NCBI GenBank assembly: GCA_023511755.1
Contig: JAIMAW010000007.1
Coordinates: forward strand, 1 to 15,313
DNA from: Candidatus Pacearchaeota archaeon
Lineage (GTDB): Archaea; Nanobdellota; Nanobdellia; Pacearchaeales; UBA284
Length of the DNA: 15,313 nt
Direction: 5' to 3'
The notes beneath the pieces were generated by a model. That model saw only the letters and a list, made by a program, of their open reading frames with translations, was not told the origin of the DNA and made no database searches. A program made the translations under genes and the position numbers. This document shows, one piece after another, positions 6,596 to 13,517 of this stretch; positions within the stretch are counted from its first letter, which is position 1; each line of letters starts with the position of its first letter.

Positions 6596-7978
6596 ATGGA
6601 AAAAGCAGAAAGGCTGAGGAGGCTTGCTTATAGTTACTACTCGAGGCGGGACATTCAGGCAGCTCTGGCTGAACAAGCGCAGAGCAAGGAAGTAGTCCCT
6701 TTTTATTTTGACACGTTTGGCAAGAGGCCGGATACTATTGAGTATCCGCAGGATGTTGCTAACCTGGCAGCAAAAGGCGCCACGAGCTTCCATTGCTCTG
6801 AAGAGCTGTGGAATGAGCCTCTTGAGCTCAGTACTGAACTAAGGCCAGAGCAATTGAACAGGATGAGAATCGGGTGGGACTTGATCCTTGACATCGACTG
6901 CAAGTTCTTGGAATACAGCAAAGTTGCTGCCTGGCTGCTTTGTGAGGCCTTGTATTTCCATGGCGTCAGGAACTTTGGAGTCAAGTTCAGTGGAGGGAGC
7001 GGTTTCCATATAGGCCTCAAGTTCAGGGCGTTTCCTTCAGAGGTCAATAATGTCAAGACGAAAGATTTTTTTCCGGAGGGGCCAAGACTCATTGCAGCAT
7101 ATCTGAAAGATATGATCTCTGCTGACCTGGGCAAAAGAATTTTGGAGCTGAGCAGCCTGAGAGATATTGCTAATGCAACTGGAAAGCCTGTCGAGGTTTT
7201 AATGAGTCAGGGAAGATTTAACCCTTTTAGTATTCTAGAGATAGATACTATATTGATTGCCCCGAGGCACCTCTACAGGATGGCTTACTCGCTACATGAG
7301 AGAACTGGCTTGGCGAGCATCGTGATAAAGCCAGAACAGATTAAGGCCTTCCATCCTGGATGGGCGAAGCCTGAGAGAGTTTTCGCAAAGCCGTTCATGC
7401 CAGAGCCCGAGCATGAAGAGGCAAAAGAGCTGCTTGTACAGGCAATCGACTGGAAAGCGAGGAAAGAGGCTGCGAGAGAAAAAGAGGAAATCAAGGAAAA
7501 GAAAAAAATCGTGTCTAAAATCAAAATAGAAAAGCTAAACGAAGAAATGTTCCCACCTTGTTTGAAGCTGATACTACAGGGGATGAAACAGGACGGCAGG
7601 AAGCGGGCGGTGTTTGTACTAATCAATTTTTTCAGGGCGCTCGGATTGAGCTTAGAAGAAATTGACGCAAAGCTAAGGGAGTGGAACAAACTGAATTACA
7701 GGCCATTGAAAGAAAATTATATAGCCACTCAACTAAATTGGTTCAAAAAACAAGACCCGAAGCTGCCTCCGAATTGTGGCTTGAATGCTTATTATCTTGA
7801 CCTGGGGGTTTGCCAGCCGGATTTCATCTGCAAGAAGATAAAGAACCCTGTAAATTATGTTTTGAGAAAAACAAGTATCGCGCAGATGCAAAATTCAGAA
7901 AAAGGGAAAAAAGATTATGAGTTCAAAAAAAGAAGGCGGAGAAAGACGGCGAGGGCAGATAAATCGAAAGTATTTTAA
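6596..7978 (+). CDS. priS: Fused DNA primase, PriS catalytic domain plus PriL Fe-S domain
   Basis: 460 residues from the ATG at 6596. It makes the RNA/DNA primers for replication. The N-terminal part is an archaeo-eukaryotic primase: catalytic LILDID (Asp99, Asp101), SGGSGFH (132-138, the nucleotide-binding SxH motif), a third acidic residue in EID (Asp217), and RHLYRMAYSLHERTGL (224-239), the final PriS motif. A charged lysine/glutamate linker (about 285-318) leads to a PriL C-terminal domain: FPPC (Cys322), PPNC (Cys394), GVC (Cys406) and Cys412, the four expected 4Fe-4S ligands. The N-terminal PriL domain that normally binds PriS is absent. The zinc-knuckle cysteines often seen in PriS are not evident. 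Single-chain primases of this kind are known from Nanoarchaeum equitans and reported in other DPANN. The C terminus is strongly basic (KKRRRRK). It is divergent from PCNA; its stop codon overlaps the next gene's TATA box. Confidence 0.95.
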   Translation: MEKAERLRRLAYSYYSRRDIQAALAEQAQSKEVVPFYFDTFGKRPDTIEYPQDVANLAAKGATSFHCSEELWNEPLELSTELRPEQLNRMRIGWDLILDIDCKFLEYSKVAAWLLCEALYFHGVRNFGVKFSGGSGFHIGLKFRAFPSEVNNVKTKDFFPEGPRLIAAYLKDMISADLGKRILELSSLRDIANATGKPVEVLMSQGRFNPFSILEIDTILIAPRHLYRMAYSLHERTGLASIVIKPEQIKAFHPGWAKPERVFAKPFMPEPEHEEAKELLVQAIDWKARKEAAREKEEIKEKKKIVSKIKIEKLNEEMFPPCLKLILQGMKQDGRKRAVFVLINFFRALGLSLEEIDAKLREWNKLNYRPLKENYIATQLNWFKKQDPKLPPNCGLNAYYLDLGVCQPDFICKKIKNPVNYVLRKTSIAQMQNSEKGKKDYEFKKRRRRKTARADKSKVF

Positions 7979-7980
7979 AT
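7971..7980 (+). promoter_or_regulatory. TATA box of first toroid gene, overlapping primase stop codon
   Basis: TATTTTAAAT, centred about 25 nt before the ATG at 8001. The TAA inside it (7976-7978) is the primase stop. The position selects ATG 8001 as the start of the next gene. Confidence 0.65.
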
Positions 7981-8000
7981 GCACGCGATTTATGGATGTT

Positions 8001-10454
8001 ATGGAAAAAAAGAGCGTAGTTTTTTGTTTGTTAGCTACACTACTTGCCTCAACAATAATATTCTCAATTATTGCATTTGCCCTGGCGCAGGAGCAGACAG
8101 AAGAGCAAAAAGTCGCGAAGGCTTATAATTGGCTTATCAGCAAAGTCCGGGGCAAATGGCAGGACTTGAACATCAAGCAGCATGTTTTTTCTTTGTTGGC
8201 GTTGTCATGCAACTCGACTTATGCAGACCCTGGCAGGAATTCCTTGAATTCCAAGGCTTATATTGCTCCGGACATCAAGTGCTGGGGCCAGAGCAAGAAG
8301 CCGAATTCGCCAAGCGAGTGCTTGTTGACAGAGACCGCGCTTGCCAAGATGGCTCTCGACGAGTTTGACGAGAACACTACAAAAGTGAAAAATTGGATAC
8401 TAAGGCAGAACATGACCCAAACCCAAGGTATTGATTGGTACCTGCAGATAGACGTAGAGCGGGGCCACAATGCCACTTGCTCTGTGATTTACGGTGGCTA
8501 CGATGAGAAGTTAGTGTTCGGAATCAACAAGGATAAGAAAGTTATGCTACTGAACTCGAGTGAGTGCTTCAAGAGCGTGTACCAGAATTATTGGTTTGTA
8601 ATCGAGAAGACGCCGGCATGCTATAAATATGTGTACAATATAAAATGCTGGAGCGATACAGAAGTTTACAGGGCCTCTCTGCTTTACAAGAAGACAGGCA
8701 GCGATATATGGCATGTCTCGAGTGAAACAAAAAGCGGCAAGCCCGGAGTGCCTGGCTCGGGCAATATTGAAGACCAGCCGCAACCATTGGAATTGAGGGT
8801 CCCCTCATACTGTCTTGCCAACCCTCTTAACATCGGATATTGCGATTATGAAGGCACGGCGTGGAGCGCTTATGCATTATCGAGGCAGGGCGACAAGACA
8901 AACGCAAACCTCTTCGTTCCTTATCTTGTTGTCTTTGCCGAGGAGAATATACAATATTTCCCTGAATCTTTCCTTTACCCTTTAACAACCCAAACGAGAT
9001 ACTCTGATTCAATTATAGCTGCACAAAAAATTGTTGGCTTGGACAAGGGATATTGGCTTATACAGCCCATTATTTACGGTAGGGTTTATGACACTAGTCA
9101 TGCGGGCTTAGCCCTTGGAGCGACATCTATGGATGCAATCAATAAGGCAAAAAAATATCTGATAGGAAACCAGGAGACTAACGGCGACCTTGTGGCGAGC
9201 GCTTATGGCGAGGCAGGAAAGGACGCTGTCCGCGACACCGCATTTACATTATGGGTCTTCTGGCCTTACTTGTGTCCCGGAGCAGGAGGATCTAGCCGAG
9301 CTTGCGAAGACCAGGGGCCATTATACAGATGCACTGACAATGTCACTTGCATGCCTGACGAAGTCCCGGTAGAGTTTGAATGTGCTTTTGACGAGATTTG
9401 CTGCAAGTTTATAGGTGGCGGCGAGGTCGGGTGTACTGATGCTGGGGGAATGTGCAAGGAGACCTGCAATATCGAAACTGAATTTGAAAGATGGGATATA
9501 TTCTGCCCTGGACTAGATGACAAATGCTGTAAGGCGTACGAGGATGCTAATTGCGACGAGGCTGGAGGCGAACTCTGTGGCTTTGAGGAGGAATGCTCTG
9601 GAACAGAAGTTTATACTCTTGATGGAGATTGCTGCCTTGGCTCTTGTATTCCATTAGGTGCCTCTGACCAAAACTGCATTGACATTGGGATTGAGTGCGA
9701 TAGCGATGAGATTTGTATAAACAAGATTACATGGAGTCCTGTTAATTTTGTCATAACCAAGGATACTGATTTCTGTTGCGTTGGCTCGAATGTGAAATGT
9801 GTACAGGACAAAAGCTGTAGCGAGATTAATGGCCAGGAGTGTGATATCGGGGAGGATTGTGTGGGCGGCACAGTAAAAGAGACAAATGATGTCAAGAGCT
9901 GCTGCACTGGGACTTGCCTTGGGACTTGTTCGAGCCAGGGAGGCACTATTTGTATCGGAGATGAAGAATGCAGTAGGGCTTATATCGAAGCAAGCGACAC
10001 TACACGATGCTGTCCTGCGGGAGCAAAATGCAAAAAACCCGCTGGATTATGGTGGATATGGATTATCATAATTATAATTGTCCTCGCTGGTGCTGGAGCT
10101 TTGTACTATTTCAAGTTCAGGAAGCCCGGGACAGGCGCTCCGAAGGAAAAACCCGAATTGTTCCCTTCAACTTGGACAATACCCCCCAAGAGACCGACGG
10201 CACCCATGACAACAGGTCCTTCACAGACGCCAACGACACGACCCGCAATAGTGCCAAGAATCGGGCCCAGACTAATGGTAAGGCCAATGGCAAAAGCTCC
10301 TGTACCAAGCCAACCAAGGCCGATGCCTTCCAAAATGCCCGCCGGGACGCCAACAGCAACTATAACAAAAGCAAAGGAGACTACAACAAAAGAAAAATCC
10401 GAGTCCGAGCTAGAGAAAACTCTGAAAAAACTGAAGAAAATAACAAAGAAATAG
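8001..10454 (+). CDS. Membrane-anchored alpha-toroid-like protein with six Cys-rich repeats
   Basis: 817 residues from ATG 8001; the frame is open back to 7917 and ATG 7992 is a second option, but the TATA spacing and the signal peptide (MEKKSVV, hydrophobic to ALA at 29) favour 8001. Residues 36-425 form a helical ectodomain with repeats reminiscent of terpenoid-cyclase/prenyltransferase toroids (GTAWSAYALS; DTSHAGLALG then AINKAKKYLIGNQETNGD; DTAFTLWVF). Six cysteine modules follow (444-677) with pattern C-x3-GG-xx-C-x5-C...CC...C. A transmembrane helix is at about 683-704. The cytoplasmic tail (705-817) is Pro/Thr/Met-rich and basic, ending in a short charged helix. It shares the segment KVRGKWQDLNIKQH with the next gene (KVEGKWRMLSLEEH), so the two are tandem paralogues. 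No catalytic acid motif of a cyclase is evident; a structural or ligand-binding surface role is inference. Confidence 0.85.
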   Translation: MEKKSVVFCLLATLLASTIIFSIIAFALAQEQTEEQKVAKAYNWLISKVRGKWQDLNIKQHVFSLLALSCNSTYADPGRNSLNSKAYIAPDIKCWGQSKKPNSPSECLLTETALAKMALDEFDENTTKVKNWILRQNMTQTQGIDWYLQIDVERGHNATCSVIYGGYDEKLVFGINKDKKVMLLNSSECFKSVYQNYWFVIEKTPACYKYVYNIKCWSDTEVYRASLLYKKTGSDIWHVSSETKSGKPGVPGSGNIEDQPQPLELRVPSYCLANPLNIGYCDYEGTAWSAYALSRQGDKTNANLFVPYLVVFAEENIQYFPESFLYPLTTQTRYSDSIIAAQKIVGLDKGYWLIQPIIYGRVYDTSHAGLALGATSMDAINKAKKYLIGNQETNGDLVASAYGEAGKDAVRDTAFTLWVFWPYLCPGAGGSSRACEDQGPLYRCTDNVTCMPDEVPVEFECAFDEICCKFIGGGEVGCTDAGGMCKETCNIETEFERWDIFCPGLDDKCCKAYEDANCDEAGGELCGFEEECSGTEVYTLDGDCCLGSCIPLGASDQNCIDIGIECDSDEICINKITWSPVNFVITKDTDFCCVGSNVKCVQDKSCSEINGQECDIGEDCVGGTVKETNDVKSCCTGTCLGTCSSQGGTICIGDEECSRAYIEASDTTRCCPAGAKCKKPAGLWWIWIIIIIIVLAGAGALYYFKFRKPGTGAPKEKPELFPSTWTIPPKRPTAPMTTGPSQTPTTRPAIVPRIGPRLMVRPMAKAPVPSQPRPMPSKMPAGTPTATITKAKETTTKEKSESELEKTLKKLKKITKK

Positions 10455-10470
10455 AGGGATAGAAAAGTAA

Positions 10471-10480
10471 AAATTTATTA
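10471..10480 (+). promoter_or_regulatory. Possible TATA box of second toroid gene
   Basis: AAATTTATTA lies about 47 nt before the ATG at 10523, which would give a roughly 20-nt leader without a clear Shine-Dalgarno site. A second AT-rich element (GTAAATAATTA, 10496-10506) sits 23 nt before the same ATG and would make the mRNA leaderless. The sequence does not decide between them. Confidence 0.35.
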
Positions 10481-10482
10481 AC

Positions 10483-10494
10483 TCTCTTCTTTTT
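10483..10494 (+). terminator. Pyrimidine/T tract after first toroid gene
   Basis: TCTCTTCTTTTT, starting 29 nt after the stop codon at 10454. It is a plausible weak archaeal U-tract terminator located between the two candidate promoter elements of the next gene. Confidence 0.35.
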
Positions 10495-10522
10495 AGTAAA
10501 TAATTAGTACAAAAAGAATTTG

Positions 10523-12964
10523 ATGTGCAAAATGAGGTGTAAAACCCGCAGAAAGCGTCTGTTTTTTGTTTCGTTTATTTTGATCGCTCTTATCCTCTGT
10601 GTCTTCTGGAATATTCTCTACAGTTCAAATGCAGAGGCTGCAGAATGCATAGCACTGAAGTTGGCAAAAACAGAGTATTTGCCAAAAGAAACAGCACAGG
10701 TAGAAATTGATGCTAATGTTATGCGTGATGTTCTGGCAAGTGATATCTTCTTGTACAGGGGTACCACGCTCTTGCCCACTACTTTCTTCACATCGAAGGT
10801 AACGGACACTAAGTTTTTTCTGTGGTTCGACCTGGCCCCTGAGCCAGGCGAGTACAGTTTGAGAGTTAGGGGATATTGTAAAGACGGGAACCTGTACGTT
10901 GCAAACATACCTATACCTGTCAGAAAAAGTGTGGGAGCCATGTATGACTCGCTCAGAACCAAGGTAGAGGGAAAGTGGCGAATGTTATCTTTAGAAGAGC
11001 ACATTCTTTCAGCAGGCGCCTTGTCATATGTGCTGCATAGGGACTCATTGGATGAATTCAGAAATAGAAGCGATTCTTGCATACACAAGGAATGCAACAC
11101 AAAACTCAACGCATTAACGCTAATTTCGTTTAAGGATAGCGTGATAAGGCAGCAGATGCAAGATGCTCTTGAAGCTTCCCAAAATTATGTAAAAGGAAAT
11201 TGGAAATTAAAAATTTATTCAGTAGAGCCTCAAAAATGCAACTTAACGCTGAATGAGACAATTACCTTGGATATAGACGAGGGAGAAAACTCTTTTGATT
11301 TAAGCTTGAACCCATCAGCAGAACCCGAGATTAAGGTGGCGCTTGGGTGCGAGGAGAGCGTGAGTGCAAAGATAGTTAATTCATATGGAAAGTATAACAG
11401 GACATTTGAGAGGGCCGGCAGAACTTTACAGTTTTTGATAAACAACAAAGGATGTTGGGGCGCGGGAATAAGAACTGAATGCAACAATGACGCGACAGCC
11501 TATACTTTGTTATCTCTGGCAATTGCAGATGCAATAGACCTTAATGGTAGCCATGCAGCCGCAGTTGATTGGCTGAGGAGTAATGCGGCAACTGTTGAAG
11601 ACAGAATTATTATCTACTATATCACCAGAAACGCTTCACTGCTAACGGAAATACTAAATTTACAGATGCCAGAGGGGTGGTGGCCTAGAGATACAAGAAA
11701 TTATGAACCGAGTATCGGGGCAACAAGTCTTGCTATTTTCGCTCTGAAAGACTCAGATAACGGCGCGGCCCATGTGGCTGTAGAAAGAGCAAGGCGATGG
11801 TTAAGGGATAAAAGTGCTAGCGGATTAAGCCTCAGAGATGAAGCGTTTGTGTTATCTTTTGCATTTGGTGACAAGAACATCGAGCCGATACTCGCGCTCT
11901 GGCCAGGACTGGTTAAAGTGGACAGCGGGAAGCAGTTTGATTTAATTCTGGTAAATAATGGGCCTCTCGAGACGAACGTAAGTGCTACCTTGATGAATTC
12001 TACGGCCCTTGTCGCCTTGCCTGTCAATGGCATAAAGAGAGTGCAGTTCAATGTGCCCCTTGTGACGACAACAGACGGCAGAACGATTTCCGAGACTCTT
12101 GCTCTGAGTTACAGAACAAAAATTTCTGATGCCTCTTATTCCTATGCTGTGCCCGTACTGATATTCACGAGAAAATCTATCGAGGAAAGTGTTGAGGGGG
12201 AGATAAATGCCAGTGAGCAGGAGATAAATGAATCTGAACAGAAAGAAATTATAAATAAAACAGAAGAGCTAAAAAACAAAACTGCAAATATCACCGAGAG
12301 CTTAATCAAAAAAAGGTTCCGTTTCATCGAGAAGAACATCACAAAAAAAGTCAATTTAGCCGACGGGCCATTTGTTGTGGCTCTTACTATAGAAAACAAA
12401 CTTGACGAGGATGTCGAAGATGTCTTGATAACAAGAAGCTCAAGCCTTATCGGGGTACTTGACAGAGTAGAGCCTAGTTTTATAGATGTTATCCCGAAAG
12501 GGCATTTCGAAGAAATTACTCTTTATTTTGCACCGACCATGCCCCGGGGCTATTCTGGAGAAATTAACGCCACAGCAACATACCGTGGAGAGAAGGTAGC
12601 TATAACAATTCCGGTTGTAATAAATGTGTCTGGAACGGCGGCTGAATTAAAAAATTGTTCGGAAATGGGCGGCAAAATATGCAAGGACGAGGATAATATG
12701 GTATGCGACCCGACGAAAGGGAACAAAACAGATGCTGGCGACACATACGCTTGCTGTATCCCTGCCGATGCCTGCAAACGAAAGCAGGAAACCGGCAGAC
12801 TTATCGGGGTGATAATTGTGATCGTGATAGTCCTTATCCTAATAGGCGTGCTTTTTTTCCTAAAGAAAAAATCTAGAAAAGAGATGACAGAGTTCCTGGA
12901 AGAGGCTTCAAAAAGCTACGAGAGAAAATTCCAGAGGCCCGCCATGCTAAAAAAGGAAATGTAA
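10523..12964 (+). CDS. Membrane-anchored alpha-toroid-like protein, paralogue of its upstream neighbour
   Basis: 813 residues from ATG 10523 (an in-frame TTG precedes it; ATG 10532 is also possible). A basic N terminus (KTRRKR) and hydrophobic helix 13-33 form a signal or anchor. Residues 41-134 look like a beta-rich Ig-like domain (PGEYSLRVRGYCKDGN, then PIPV). Residues 140-455 align in pattern with the previous gene: KVEGKWRMLSLEEHILSAGALS, NNKGCWGAG...DATAYTLLSLAIA, and GWWPRDTRNYEPSIGATSLAIFALKD, as in terpenoid-cyclase-type toroids. Two beta-sandwich stretches (about 460-550 and 608-703) flank a Glu/Lys/Asn-rich helix (552-605). A single cysteine module (712-751) precedes the transmembrane helix (760-780), and a basic tail ends the chain. 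There are 18 N-x-S/T sequons. The upstream gene ends 68 nt earlier; the downstream gene converges with an 18-nt gap. Function unknown. Confidence 0.85.
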   Translation: MCKMRCKTRRKRLFFVSFILIALILCVFWNILYSSNAEAAECIALKLAKTEYLPKETAQVEIDANVMRDVLASDIFLYRGTTLLPTTFFTSKVTDTKFFLWFDLAPEPGEYSLRVRGYCKDGNLYVANIPIPVRKSVGAMYDSLRTKVEGKWRMLSLEEHILSAGALSYVLHRDSLDEFRNRSDSCIHKECNTKLNALTLISFKDSVIRQQMQDALEASQNYVKGNWKLKIYSVEPQKCNLTLNETITLDIDEGENSFDLSLNPSAEPEIKVALGCEESVSAKIVNSYGKYNRTFERAGRTLQFLINNKGCWGAGIRTECNNDATAYTLLSLAIADAIDLNGSHAAAVDWLRSNAATVEDRIIIYYITRNASLLTEILNLQMPEGWWPRDTRNYEPSIGATSLAIFALKDSDNGAAHVAVERARRWLRDKSASGLSLRDEAFVLSFAFGDKNIEPILALWPGLVKVDSGKQFDLILVNNGPLETNVSATLMNSTALVALPVNGIKRVQFNVPLVTTTDGRTISETLALSYRTKISDASYSYAVPVLIFTRKSIEESVEGEINASEQEINESEQKEIINKTEELKNKTANITESLIKKRFRFIEKNITKKVNLADGPFVVALTIENKLDEDVEDVLITRSSSLIGVLDRVEPSFIDVIPKGHFEEITLYFAPTMPRGYSGEINATATYRGEKVAITIPVVINVSGTAAELKNCSEMGGKICKDEDNMVCDPTKGNKTDAGDTYACCIPADACKRKQETGRLIGVIIVIVIVLILIGVLFFLKKKSRKEMTEFLEEASKSYERKFQRPAMLKKEM

Positions 12965-12982
12965 TTTCGAGAAAGGATTTGC

Positions 12983-13459
12983 TTATTTACCTGTTTCTTC
13001 TTTTCCTTTTTGTTTCCCCATTTCTTCAGAAAGCTTTTTGAGGAGAATGTCTCGCTCTATTTTCAGCCGTTTCGACAAAAGGTCATACTGATGAAGCCTT
13101 GTTGCCAAATCGTTAATCAGGGCGTTAGCATCCTCTACTTTAAAATTCAAACTTGTTGGCTCTGTTATTTCGATCGAAGCAGGCATGTAATCAAAAATAA
13201 GTTCAATCAGGCGAGAAAAACTTTGGACTACTAGCTCTACCTCTGCAAAACATGTGAAAACTTTTTCTGTTTTCTCTACTGCTCTGGGCTTGTGTATGTT
13301 TTTTCCAATAATTTCTAAATTTTTTTCTTCCCCTAACTTGCTCACTAACAGTTCTATCGCCTTTTCCACATGCTCAGCAGGTTTGCCCAATACTTCGAAT
13401 ATCAGATGGGCATGAAGCCATCCTTTGGCAATCTTCTCCTTTACGTCTTTTTTTGACAT
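12983..13459 (-). CDS. Small conserved-looking archaeal protein, function unknown
   Basis: 158 residues, cytosolic (no signal or membrane segment). A strand/helix start (GWLHAHLIFEVLGKPAEHVEKAI, 13-35, shown in pieces: GWLHAHLIFEVLGKPAEH then VEKAI) is followed by further alternating strands and helices to about 101, with the segment LIELIFDYMPASIEITEP, and then a long charged helix (108-150) that is probably a coiled coil. The pattern could be a ferredoxin-like alpha/beta fold with a coiled-coil tail; that is a guess. It resembles proteins I recall as conserved hypotheticals in DPANN genomes, with no assigned role. Only one Cys is present, in contrast to the surface proteins around it. A TATA-like box and a Shine-Dalgarno-like AGGTG upstream suggest its mRNA has a short leader, unlike the four leaderless genes in the window. 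Confidence 0.8.
   Translation of the reverse strand: MSKKDVKEKIAKGWLHAHLIFEVLGKPAEHVEKAIELLVSKLGEEKNLEIIGKNIHKPRAVEKTEKVFTCFAEVELVVQSFSRLIELIFDYMPASIEITEPTSLNFKVEDANALINDLATRLHQYDLLSKRLKIERDILLKKLSEEMGKQKGKEETGK
12991..13018 (+). terminator. Pyrimidine-rich tract, probable terminator of second toroid gene
   Basis: Starting 26 nt after the stop of the + strand gene, the sequence is nearly all C and T with runs of T (TTTCTTCTTTTCCTTTTTG). It lies inside the 3' coding end of the converging 158-residue gene. Confidence 0.4.
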
Positions 13460-13465
13460 TTAAAT

Positions 13466-13475
13466 GCTCACACCT
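13466..13475 (-). promoter_or_regulatory. Shine-Dalgarno-like site of the 158-residue gene
   Basis: Reads AGGTGTGAGC on the minus strand, with AGGTG ending about 11 nt before the ATG at 13459. It partly matches the archaeal GGAGGTGA consensus and fits a leadered mRNA. Confidence 0.4.
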
Positions 13476-13497
13476 ATGCCTTTCTTAGTAAGTCCCT

Positions 13498-13507
13498 TTT
13501 TTAAATC
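13498..13507 (-). promoter_or_regulatory. TATA-like box of the 158-residue gene
   Basis: Reads GATTTAAAAA on the minus strand, centred about 43 nt before the ATG at 13459. With the usual 25-nt spacing, transcription would start near 13478, leaving a leader of about 18 nt that contains the AGGTG site. Confidence 0.45.
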
Positions 13508-13517
13508 TTCTTGATGT

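Noticed and set aside
7917..8000. N-terminal extension of the first toroid protein inside the primase gene
   Set aside because: It would place a basic, non-hydrophobic stretch before the signal peptide, and the TATA position implies transcription starts at about 8001.
9330..10031. Cys-rich repeats as ferredoxin or c-type haem domains
   Set aside because: No CxxCH haem motif and no ferredoxin CxxCxxCxxxC spacing; paired CC and scattered Cys fit extracellular disulphides.
10007..10462. 151-residue open frame overlapping the tail of the first toroid gene
   Set aside because: It runs in another frame through the transmembrane and Pro-rich tail region; composition (Asn, Thr, Arg, Lys) reflects the repeat-like coding DNA below it and there is no promoter or recognisable domain.
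10618..11109. 163-residue open frame opposite the second toroid gene
   Set aside because: Antisense shadow of a well-supported secreted protein; no start signals or family features.
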